Below are positions 35,645 through 45,210 of a DNA stretch of 64,000 bases, in pieces. Each line of letters opens with the position of its first letter. The first letter of the stretch is position 1. A model generated the notes under the pieces. The model was not told the origin of the DNA. It did no database searches and saw nothing but the letters and a program-made list of their open reading frames with translations. The stretch spans positions 16,982,501-17,046,500 of the forward strand of contig CM057469.1 of assembly GCA_030035585.1 (NCBI GenBank), read 5' to 3'. Source of the DNA: Dugong dugon (Eukaryota > Chordata > Mammalia > Sirenia > Dugongidae). The position numbers and the translations under genes are program-made.

Positions 35645-35850
35645 GGAGTCCCTGGGTGGTGCACATGGCTCACGCACTCACTGCTAACAAAAGGATGGAG
35701 GTTCAAGTCTACCCAGAGGCACCTTGGAAGAAAGACCTGATGATCTACTTCTGAAAAATCAGTCACTGAAAACCCACTGGAGCACAGTTCTCCTCTGACA
35801 CTATGGGCTCGCTGTGAGTCAGAGTTGACTTGAGGCAATGGATGCTGGTA
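35645..35850 (+). repeat. AfroSINE, second subfamily, forward
   Basis: Forward copy from GGAGTCCCTGGGTGGTGC to GTTGACTTGAGGCAATGG with AAGAAAGACCTGATGATC in the middle. Confidence 0.9.
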
Positions 35851-36353
35851 TTTCTTGGGATAAAGAATGAAGGGGAAGTACAAAACCCTTTGACTGGCCT
35901 CTTTCCTTTGGTTCCCTTGAATTTTTTTGTCCAATTGCTTAATTTGAAAGCCCTAGCCCGTATTTTGGCAAGGCTGTAAAATATACAAATTTATTATGGA
36001 TGGATTTTAGCGACCTAGTTCAGGGTACACCTGTGTGATCCATGATTTATTATTGCTGGATATGAGCTACCTAGTTCAAGATATACCTGTGTGGTCCATG
36101 AATGTGAATGATCAATGTTTTCCATTTTAGCATTTAGGATAAAGTAAGTCCTTTTTTGGTTTCCAGTTTTATCCCACTGGTTCTAAGAGAACATCTGAGT
36201 TATATTTCAAGTAGGTCATATGATACTAATTAATGTGGACTTTATAAAACCAGAATATATGTTAGATTTTAAGAATATTGTGAAAAGTAGGGAAGAATAA
36301 CTATACGTACCAGTGGCCTGTGCTGAACATGACACCTTTGATCTCCTTTCCAG

Positions 36354-36557
36354 AGAGATGTTTTCCACAATCTTGGCAGGGGAATTCTGGACAATGCCTG
36401 CCAAGGCTATAATGCTACTCTCCTGGCATATGGTCAAACTGGCTCTGGAAAAAGCTATTCCTTGATTGGATTTGGTGCAAATAAGGGTATTGTTCCAAAT
36501 GCACGTGAAGAGCTCTTTCAAGCAATTGAGAACCGGGAGAAAAATCAAGAATACCAG
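36354..36557 (+). pseudogene. KIF28: KIF28 exon 3 with P-loop
   Basis: Exon of 204 bases, phase 0 to 0. The acceptor is ATCTCCTTTCCAG and the donor CAG|GTATGT. It reads RDVFHNLGRGILDNACQGYN, then LLAYGQTGSGKSYSLIGFG and ends KNQEYQ. The Walker A GQTGSGKS that binds ATP is intact, and the preceding AYGQ is universal in kinesins. No lesion in this exon, so ATP-site erosion here is only the exon 1 P-to-L change. Confidence 0.93.
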
Positions 36558-36811
36558 GTATGTATTATTGTAGAATCCCTACTTTGAGGAATTATATTCT
36601 TTCATTTGTAAACCACACCCAATGGAAATTATCAGCATCTCTATTTTAGGATAATGTTAATTTTCCATATTAAACTGTTTACTTGATTACAAAATCATGT
36701 TGCAGCTAAAAAAGATGCTGAGTTTTTCTGGTTTTATGCAGGAAACCCTGAGGAAATATTCTTTAAAGGCATTTTGGGTATCATAGAAGTATACATCTTA
36801 ATTGCTAATAT

Positions 36812-37205
36812 TTGTTGTTGTTACTTGCTGTTGAGTCAACTCCGACTCATGGCGACCCTATGTACAGCAGAATGAAGCACCTAGTCCTCTGCACCATCTT
36901 CATTATCAGAGTGCTCGAGTCCATTGTTGCTAGCCACTTTACAATATTTTGAGTACCTTTCAACCTACTGGGTCATCTTCCAGCAATATATCAGACAATA
37001 TTCCTTTGTGCTCTGCAGGGTTTTCATTGGCTAATTTTTGGAAGTAGATTGCCAAAACTTTCTTCCTAGTCCATCTAAGTCTGGAAGCTCTGCTAAGACC
37101 TGCCCTTCGTGGATGACTCTGCTGTACCAGCATAGCTTCCAGCACCACAGCAACACACAAGTCTCCACAGTACAACAAACTGACAGACGGGTGGTGCTAA
37201 CATTA
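36812..37205 (-). repeat. Afrotherian tRNA/RTE-type SINE (AFRO_LA-like)
   Basis: Reverse copy of a longer SINE type starting with a (GTT)n tail and GACTCATGGCGACCCTATG. It also has GATTGCCAAAACTTTCTTCC and, at its far end, GACAGACGGGTGGTG. Same family at 42.6, 43.6, 49.5 and 61.6 kb. The name is from memory and unchecked. Confidence 0.7.
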
Positions 37206-37754
37206 ACGAGGGATTATTCTTGAGGTTTATAACACGAAACCTCAGCTGACTCAAGTCTGTGGTTTCATTTGCTGCTCTCTTCTATCAAGATTGTGGAAAT
37301 GTTCTCATCTCAAGAATTAATTTTTTAATTTCTATATAAAGAATGTTATCTTGTTTCTTACCTGCCCTGGCATAGTTTCTTACTTGCCCTAGCATAGAAG
37401 ACCCCAAGACTAAATTTAGATCCACTGAAGGTTGGTGACATTTTTAAAATGGAGAGTAACCATTAACATAATTAGCTTTTATAAAAATAACAGTAAAATG
37501 TCAACAAATACCTGTAAACATAGTCTATGTTTCTGCCTCCTCTAAATGGAAGAAGAGATTAAAGTTGTGTTACAAAAATTCAACAGTACATTATCTCTTT
37601 TTATCCAAATTTTTTCTGATTTTGAAAGTAACATCTTCAAGGTAGAATAAAAATTACTCATAATCCCATCACCCAATTAATTACTATTAACAATTCTGTA
37701 TATTTATTTCCAGTTTTTTTAATTAAATTTTTTTCATAGTAATACAAGTATGAC

Positions 37755-38290
37755 TTAAAAACACAAATACCCAAGAGAAAAGAAAACATACTTCCACACA
37801 CAAATTTGTACACAAATATTCTATAGCAGCATTGTTCACAATAGCCAAAAAGTGGAAACAACCCAAATGTACATCAACTGATGAAGAGATGAATAAAATG
37901 TGTTATATACTACATATACTACTGGGGTATATAATATAGGCTACAGCATGGATGAACCTTGAAAACATTCTGCTAAGTGAAAGAAGCTAGACACAAAAAG
38001 TCACATATGGTTTGATTCCGTTTGTATGAAATGACCAGAACGGGCTTATCTATAGAGACAGAAAATAGCTTAGTGGTTGCCTAGGGCTGGGGTGAGGGAG
38101 GGGAGAAGGAAGTGAATGGGGAGTGATTATTAATGGGTTTCTTTCTGGTGAACAAAAATGTTCTGAATTTGGTTTGTGGTGATGGTTGCACAACTTTGTA
38201 AATATACGAAAAATCATTGGATTGTACATTTTAAATGGGTGAACTATGTGGTACGTGAATTATATCTCAATAAAGCTGTTTTTAAAAAAC
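37755..38290 (+). mobile_element. L1 3' end fragment
   Basis: Forward old L1 3' end. It has the ORF2 tail AGCAGCATTGTTCACAATAGCC and the 3' UTR ATTTTAAATGGGTGAACTATG, ending in TATCTCAATAAAGCTG plus A run. Confidence 0.85.
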
Positions 38291-38314
38291 TGAAGTAGTA
38301 TTGGAAGGCTTATA

Positions 38315-38503
38315 CAGTGAGACCTGTGAGAGCGGGCACTTGATGGGACTACCTTGTTTACTCAGGTCTCATAAATTTTTCGCCTTTGACAGGGTGCGGT
38401 CTTACCACTTTTCTATTGTCCTGTATTAGTGGAAAATATTTGAGTTTTCCTTCTCTGACAGGTTTCCACCTTACACAGTTTCCGGCTTTCACAGGTTTTA
38501 CTG
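38315..38503. mobile_element. Tigger/mariner-type DNA transposon remnant (MITE)
   Basis: A 189-base element with terminal inverted repeats: CAGTGAGACCTGTGAGAGC at the left, and the complement of GGCTTTCACAGGTTTTACTG at the right. TA dinucleotides flank both ends, as for Tc1/mariner insertions. No transposase. Confidence 0.8.
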
Positions 38504-38505
38504 TA

Positions 38506-39055
38506 ATGGAAACCACAAATTTTTTGACCATCCCTCTCCACCTTCCCCTTCCTTATTAATCCCCACAGATTACCATTTTCATCTCAAACTTTTTCTAGCA
38601 TCTACCTCCCTGTTTAAAAATAATGCTGGTTTTTCTCTTCTTTGAAAGCAATTTTGGACATTATCTACTATCTTCCCACCACGGCAGAAGAGGATTTAAC
38701 TCTACCACACTAACAGCCTCCACTGTACATACTTTTTCTCTCACATACCCTGTGCATAGCTCTATTACAAGATTTGGTTAAATCAACAGTGTTGAACATT
38801 TTAACTGTGCAAATATTGTTCACTGCTGAGCCAAATAATGCACATATTGTTGCTACACTTTGTTTTTCTCAGAGTTTTCAAAATTTCTTTTAAAAACTTA
38901 TGTCTAGTTTTCTACAAATCTTTCTGTGTTTTTCTAAATGCTCCAAATTACTGTCATGCGCCTATTAATAATATTTTCCATATCCATTCACTTATCAACA
39001 TGGTTAGGTTCCAAAGACCAGGTTGTTTTGCAAAAATAGGCATTATGTGAAAATG
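38506..39055. other. Intronic sequence without recognised element
   Basis: AT-rich, no exon, and no repeat I can name. Confidence 0.6.
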
Positions 39056-39059
39056 GAGG

Positions 39060-39264
39060 ATGCCCACATCAGATCACAAAATGGAAGATGATTACATTGT
39101 TACATATCTGCCAAATTACATTACTACATAACTGCAAAACTATGTCATTACATAATTGCCAAATTATATCATTACAAAACTGCCAAATTACATGATCACA
39201 TAACTGCCAAATCACTGAGAATCATGGCCCAGCCAAATTGACACATAAGCTTAATAATCACAGC
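39060..39264 (+). repeat. LTR 3' fragment expanded into about 25-base tandem units
   Basis: Several imperfect copies of a CATAACTGCCAAATTACATCA-like unit. They are followed by GGCCCAGCCAAATTGACAC and AATCACA, which match the 3' end of the LTR at 34.13-34.71 kb. Confidence 0.75.
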
Positions 39265-39408
39265 CAGCGTTACTCTCACCTTGCACCTTGGCATTCGTTA
39301 CTGCCAGACATATGTCATTAATGCACAAAATAGTCAGATGGTAAATTTTTTACTATTGTCATACATGCAAAGTGTCAGGTAACAAGATAGTTGATAAATG
39401 AGGAGTAA

Positions 39409-39577
39409 CCAAAACCAAAAACCAAATTCATTGCTGTCAAGTCAATTTCCACTCATAGTGACCCTATAGAACAGAGTAGAGCTGCCCCAATAGGGTTTCC
39501 AAGGAGCAGCTGCTGGATTCCAACTGCCACCGTTTTGGTTAGCAGCTGTAGCTCTTAACCACTGCACCACCAGGGCT
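39409..39577 (-). repeat. AfroSINE
   Basis: Reverse copy from AACCAAAACCAAAAACC to GCACCACCAGGGCT. Confidence 0.92.
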
Positions 39578-39799
39578 AAGTGTGGAGTAGGTGCGCTCCA
39601 ACTTATCAGTTCTGTTATTTTTCCTGGTTCTCCTTCAGCAGGAATCTTCTCTCCTCCTGTTACAATCTGGAGCCATGGTTCTCTAGGCCCATTCCAAAAC
39701 TGTCATTCTGGAACTTCAAAATTCTTCTTTGTGGCCCCTCTCTTTCTAGGTTTAGTATCTCCCTTTGCTGTGACTTCCTCAGAAAAGGTGCATCAGAGG

Positions 39800-40600
39800 T
39801 ACTTTTTTTTTTTAATTCTTGCATAGTTGGAAATATATTTTTTTATGTCTACACTAGATTGAAGCTTACTTGTAATAGAATTCTAGGTCTCTCAGAATAC
39901 TGAAGACATTATTCCATTATCTTCTAACTTCTAGTGCTGTAGCTGGCAAGCCTGGTACCATTCTGATCACCAATTCTTTTTATGTGACCATTTTTTTATT
40001 GTCAGTTTCTCTTTGGCAGCTTTTAGGATCTTCTCTTTATCCCTGATGTTCTGATGGGCCTTACTATGGGTCTTTTTTCATTCATCATGCTTGACACTCA
40101 GCAGACCCTTTCAATCTGTAGTTTCCTGCCCTTCAATTCTGGGAAACTTTCTTATATTATCTGTTTTATACTTTTCTCCCTTCTGTTTCCTCTGTTTTCC
40201 CTTTCTGCGACTCCTATTAATTGGATTTTGGACCTCCTGTACTAATGCCCGAATTTCATTATCTTTTATGTCCTATTTTCAATTTCTTGGTCTTTTTATT
40301 CTGTCTCTAGAAGATTCCCTCAATTATATTTTATAACCCTTCTATTGAACTTTTATTTTGGTTATTATTCATAAATTTAATTTCCAAAAACTCTTTTCTT
40401 CTCCAATTGTTCCTTTTTAATAGCATCCTGTTTTTTCATGGCTATCATTCTTTATTTCTCTGAGGCTACTGATTACAGGGCTTTTCAAAATGTTTTCTTC
40501 TATGCTCTGCATTGTCTTTTTTCTCTGAGTTCCTTTTTCTTTCTATTTATTTGTTTTGATCCCTTTTTTATAGTGAAGGCTTTCCTTGTCTGCTAATCTT
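39800..40600 (-). mobile_element. Old L1/HAL1-like fragment, antisense
   Basis: T-rich sequence with phrases such as GAATTCTAGGTCTCTC and GCAGCTTTTAGGATCTTCTC that recur in degenerate form at 54.4-55.1 kb. It resembles antisense old L1 or HAL1 sequence. Ends approximate. Confidence 0.5.
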
Positions 40601-40645
40601 TAGCCATTCATTTTAAAATACGAGACACTCTGAAGCTAGTGAAGG

Positions 40646-40850
40646 AGACCTGGTAGCGCAATGGTTAAGCTCTTGGCTGCTAAACTTTTCGGTTCATAGT
40701 TCAAACTATCCAACAGTTCTGTGGGAGAAAGACGTGGTGATCTGCTTCTGTAAAGATTACAGCCTAGGAAACCCTATGGGGAAGTTCTACTCTGTCACGT
40801 GGGGTGGTTATGAGTTGAAAGTCGACTCCACAGCACCCTACAACAACACC
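40646..40850 (+). repeat. AfroSINE, long variant, forward
   Basis: Forward copy from GGAGACCTGGTAGCGCAATGG to AAAGTCGACTCCACAGCACC with GGGAGAAAGACGTGGTGATC in the middle. Confidence 0.9.
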
Positions 40851-41159
40851 TGAAGTTAATTGGACTCTTTTGGACATGAGGTTTGACTGACAAGACTCAC
40901 TACAGGGTTATCAACAGACAAGCTAGCATTAGGAGGTTGTGTGGCAAAATGTCAGTGTCTTAAGGCATTTTCTGACTAGAGCCATTCAGCTTCCCCAGAG
41001 AAGGGTCCTCCATTCTCCTACCAAGGAGAAGTAAGCTTGGCTAGCAATGTTCTAAAAGCACAATAAAGAGGGGACAAGTCTTCTGGTAAAAACTCTTCTC
41101 TACATAACATTGGGGTTGGGAGGTGAGAAAAAATAGCAACCTTTTTCTGTTCCCAGTTG

Positions 41160-41205
41160 AGACACACACACACCCATACACACTCACACAGACACACATA
41201 ATATT
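41160..41205 (+). repeat. (CA)n microsatellite, interrupted
   Basis: ACACACACACACCCATACAC-type tract. Confidence 0.85.
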
Positions 41206-41412
41206 TTGTATTTGTTTTTAATTTATATTGAAAGCTTCCTCCATATCATTAAAATTATTTAAGAGCCTGATATTACATGTGAAATAGAACTTTACTATAT
41301 TGAATTTTAGCTTTTCCCTTTGTGGGACATTTATGTTGTTTCTGTGTCATTTTTTTTCAAAGATAATTGTTTCAAGAGAGTCTTTATTTACTTTGTGTTC
41401 TTCTCTATACAG

Positions 41413-41448
41413 GTTACAATCAGCATGCTGGAAATTTACAATGAGGAG
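41413..41448 (+). pseudogene. KIF28: KIF28 exon 4, 12 codons
   Basis: A 36-base exon, phase 0 to 0. The acceptor is TCTATACAG and the donor GAG|GTAACA. It reads VTISMLEIYNEE, the conserved kinesin strand (S-x-x-EIYNE) before loop 8. Both splice sites are usable. Identified from the motif and the fit between exons 3 and 5. Confidence 0.9.
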
Positions 41449-41499
41449 GTAACAACAGTGATTATATTTTCTGACACACAAATCTGAGTGACTCTTTAT

Positions 41500-41800
41500 A
41501 GCTTAGTGAACATCAGGGGCTTGCCATCACCTATCCTACAGATAAAGTCAAAACTCCTTAGTCTGGCATTGGCTATCTGGCCCTTACCTACTCTCCAGCT
41601 TCATTTTATGTCCTTTTATCGCCACACGTTCTGTGTTTCAGCCACACAGATGATTCCTCCTTCCCAGAATACGTCATTCTTTCACACATCTATCTTCTCT
41701 CTGCCTGGAATACCCTTCTTGCCTTCTTTGCCCTTAAAGGAACCACTAAACTTCAAGATCCTGCTCTAATGTCATGTTTATTTCCTAAGACCATTGGCTT
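41500..41800. repeat. L2-like relic
   Basis: TAAAGTCAAAACTCCTTAGTC and TATCTGGCCCTTACCTACTC are typical of eroded L2. Boundaries uncertain. Confidence 0.45.
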
Positions 41801-41818
41801 CAGTCAGCATGGTGCTGT

Positions 41819-42151
41819 ACAGGAGTAAGCAAACTTTTTCTGTAAAGGGCCAGACAGTATTTTAGACTTTGAGAGCCATATGGTCTGAGTCGCAGCTACT
41901 CAACTCTGCCCTTATAGCACAAAAGTAGCCATAGACAATATGTAAATGAATGAGCATGACTGTGTTTCAACAAAACTTTATTTATAGACACTGAAACCTG
42001 AATTTCTTACAATTTCAATGTGTCACAAAAATATTATTTTATTTTTTCCAACATTTAAAAATATGAAAATACATTCTTACTTTGAAGATCATACAAAAAC
42101 AGGTGGTAGGCAGAATTTGGCCCACAGGCCATAGTTTGCCAACTCCTGGAG
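41819..42151. mobile_element. hAT-Charlie-type nonautonomous DNA transposon
   Basis: Ends AGTAAGCAAACTTTTTCTG and, on the complement, GGAGTTGGCAAACTATGG form inverted termini. Internal phrases GTAAAGGGCCAGACAGTATT and AACAAAACTTTATTTATAGAC are typical of a mammal-wide hAT MITE. It appears to carry an extra internal block around 42000-42090. Confidence 0.7.
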
Positions 42152-42290
42152 TAACAGAAAGAACATGGTTTCAAATTCCAACTCTCCCATTTACTAGCTA
42201 TGTGACTTTTTAAAATCACTTAATCTGAGAGCTTCAGTTTGCTCACTTATAAAATGGAGAATTTAAAAACTTAAGATCTACTAAATTTTA
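42150..42290 (+). repeat. MIR relic
   Basis: CTAGCTATGTGACTTTTTAAAATC followed by CAGTTTGCTCACTTATAAAATG is the MIR core pattern. Confidence 0.65.
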
Positions 42291-42604
42291 TTCTAACACA
42301 GTGCCTAGCAAATACTAGGTAATCAGCAAGTGTTTTCTTCATTCTGCCCTTACCCTGTGTACTTATTACATTACACTGTAAAATTTTATTTTCATATTTA
42401 TATCTCCAAAACAGATAGTAAGTTCCTGTAAGCACCTTTCTATCTGCAGCACTTAGCACAATATTTGTTCTACAGTAGATGCTCCCTAGATGTTTGCTAA
42501 ATGGATAAATTGACAAATGTGTCTATAATTTTAAGTTTCTTGTGGGCATACTTCTTGTGTAACCCCAAGCACTACTCAAAGTCCTGAACTTAAACTTTAC
42601 TAAA

Positions 42605-42905
42605 TGAACATGTGGGAGACCCAGGTTCGAGTCCCAGACAATGCACCTTATGCATAACCATCACCTGTCTGTCGGTGGAGGCTTGTGTGTTGCTATTATG
42701 AGGAACAGGTTTCAGCATAGCGTTTGGACTAAGTCGGATTATGGAGAATGTCTGCCGATTTACTTCCGAGTATCAGCCAATAAAACCCTATGGATCACAA
42801 CAGTCTGATCCACACCAATCATGGGGATGGTGCAAGACCGGGCAGTGTTTTGTTCCATTGTGCATGGGGTCGCCATGAATCACAGACAACTCAGTGGCAA
42901 CAGTT
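42605..42905 (+). repeat. Afrotherian tRNA/RTE-type SINE, forward
   Basis: Runs from GGGAGACCCAGGTTCGAGTCC through GGCTTGTGTGTTGCTATTATG to a tail GGGCAGTGTTTTGTTCCATTG that is near-identical to the RTE 3' end. This shows the SINE borrowing its LINE partner's tail. Confidence 0.78.
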
Positions 42906-42984
42906 CTTTTATAAAGGGTGAGAAGAAAGAGGCATAGAAGAAGGAGTAACTAATACTGACTGGGCTGTTTGGTGTTTTGTCAAC

Positions 42985-43430
42985 AGAGAAGTTAGACTGG
43001 GCCTTGAAGGATGTTTACGAGTTTGGTGAGGCAGAGAAGTAGGGGGTGAGGAGAAGAGCAAATAGGAATGGCACTTTAGGCATCATGAGGAGTATGAACA
43101 AATCCAGGAAGAGACGACAGTGCATGGCATTTAAGAGAGCAGCAAGTGCCCTGTGCAATCAGAGTTGGGTACCCGAGGAGTGAGAATGGGCAAAGCATCA
43201 GGAGAAGAAAGTAAAAAGAAAGGTGAGAGCCAAAGTAAAGGGCCTTTTCTAATAGGCAATGGAGCATCCAAGAAGGGTGTTAAGTAGAAAAATAAAACAA
43301 TGAGACTGGGGTTTTAGGAAGATTTCTGTAGCAGCAGAGTGAAGCTGGATTGGAAAGAGTGCCTAATAGAAGCAGAGAGATGGGTTAGGAGGCTCTCACA
43401 ATAGTCTAGGTGTGTGATGAAGGTCTTGTG
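42985..43430. repeat. L2-like relic
   Basis: Phrases GGGCCTTGAAGGATGTTTAC and GAGACTGGGGTTTTAGGAAG are typical of the eroded L2 3' region. Confidence 0.5.
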
Positions 43431-43614
43431 ATAATTATCAATTCTGAACTCCGGGTACAACCTGAGGGTCCTGGTGTCAGCATCTGGCCGTTGTCTCTGA
43501 ATCCATCCAGATAAACTTACCTTTTTCCCAATATGCCTTATTCAGTCACATCTGCAGCCTGAGAGGTCAGTTCCTATGATTTACATGATTCAGAGGAAAT
43601 TATATAAAAGGCTG

Positions 43615-43858
43615 TCATTGGAGGCTTGTGTGTTGCTATGATGCTGAACAGGTTTCAGAGGAGCTTCCAGATAAGAAGGACTAGGAAGAAAAGCCTAGCG
43701 ATCCACTTCCAAAAATCAGCCAGGGAAAACCCTATGGATCACAAGGGTCCAATCAGCAGCCAATCACGGGGATGGTGCAGGATCAGGCATTTCATTCCAT
43801 TGTGCGTGGGGTCACCATGAGTCAGGGGCCAACTCCATGGCAGCTAACAACAACAAGC
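43615..43858 (+). repeat. Afrotherian tRNA/RTE-type SINE, forward, 5'-truncated
   Basis: Starts TTGGAGGCTTGTGTGTTGC and ends GGCAGCTAACAACAACAA, the RTE-like tail. Confidence 0.78.
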
Positions 43859-44015
43859 TAAGGCAAAAATTGTCTCAGTTTTAAGGTCTCCTCATCTCTG
43901 GTGCCTTATGTCCACTGTCCTAATTTTGCTTGCCCAAACTTCAATCTGCGATCTTGCCTTGACTCTAGGAACTAAAGTCACAGAATGCTGGAGCTGAGAG
44001 AGATCTTGCCAAGCC

Positions 44016-44215
44016 CAAAACCAAACCCATTGCTGTCAAGTCCATTTTGACTCACAGCGACCCAATAGGACAGAGTAGAACTGCCCCACAGGGTTTCCAA
44101 GGCTGTAATCTTATAGAAGCAGACTGCCACATCTTTCTCCCTCAGAGCAGCTCGTGGGTTGGAACTGCCAACATTTGGTTAGCAAGCCGAGTGTTTAACT
44201 ACTGCACCACCAAAA
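44016..44215 (-). repeat. AfroSINE, long variant
   Basis: Reverse copy from CCAAAACCAAACCCATTGC to CTGCACCACCA. Confidence 0.9.
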
Positions 44216-44896
44216 AGATCTTAATCCACCCCCTTCATATTATACATGAGAAAACTGGAACGTAAGAGACTTCCCAAGGTTTCACAGTTTGAAGGCAGGA
44301 CCGGAACTAAGAATGTAGGTCTTTTGATTCCCTGGCCAGAACTCTCTACACCATGTAATGTAGATGACCATGTCCGGGGTCTCTGGCTTTGCTGGGCTCC
44401 CATTGCATTAATCTACCTTGCCTTGCCAGCAGTGGCTTTTAGGGGGGAAACCAACATGAGCTTTCACCTAAGGCCACGGTCTAAGTGTGACATCAAGTCA
44501 AGTCTCCAATAGTAAGATCCAGAGAATTACCAATATTGTCTTGTTTGGTTCAGCTGTAGCAAATACTGTTTGGACTGAATATGTTTCCCTTGGAAGTAGA
44601 TCGTGTTACTTGCAGCAGCAGGATTTAACCTAGGCAGAACATGTCTTCTGCTTACATTAGGTACCTTCAATGTTGTTAACCTCTAATTATTTTTATTTTC
44701 ATTTATCTCTGTTCTCAGTAAAGTCAGACTTCATTACTTCCTAATACAGAATTTGTGATAATTCAGAAAGAGGTGAGGATGATTTGTTTTTATATTATCC
44801 ACAAAGAGGGTGCTAATCAAATAAAAGACTAACAATATTACTAGAAGAATATTTATGTTAATAAGAGAACAATGTTTTCAAGCACAAGAGCTTTAG

Positions 44897-45108
44897 AAAA
44901 AAACCAGTTGCCGTTGAGTGGACTCTGACTCATGGTGACCCATGTGTGTCAGAGTAGAAATGTGCTCCAGAGGGTTTTTCACTGGCTGTGATCTTTCAGA
45001 AGTAGATCACCAGGCCTTTCTTCTGAGGCACTTCTGGGCGGATTCTAACTGCCAACGTTTTGGTTAGTAGCCAAGCACTTAAACTGTTTGCACCACCCGA
45101 GGGTTGCC
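44897..45108 (-). repeat. AfroSINE, second subfamily
   Basis: Reverse copy from AAAACCAGTTGCCGTTGAG through CACCAGGCCTTTCTTCTGAG to TGCACCACCCGAGG. Confidence 0.88.
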
Positions 45109-45210
45109 TAGAGTTTTAGAAGCACCTATTTATGGTCAGACAACTGTGGATGACTACTAAAATATTTTATCATGTTACAAAAGCAGTTCCCCCAAACCCT
45201 ATATGCAGCG

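Noticed and set aside
39060..39264. CRISPR-like array
   Set aside because: Units are adjacent and imperfect with no spacers; vertebrate LTR-derived tandem repeat.
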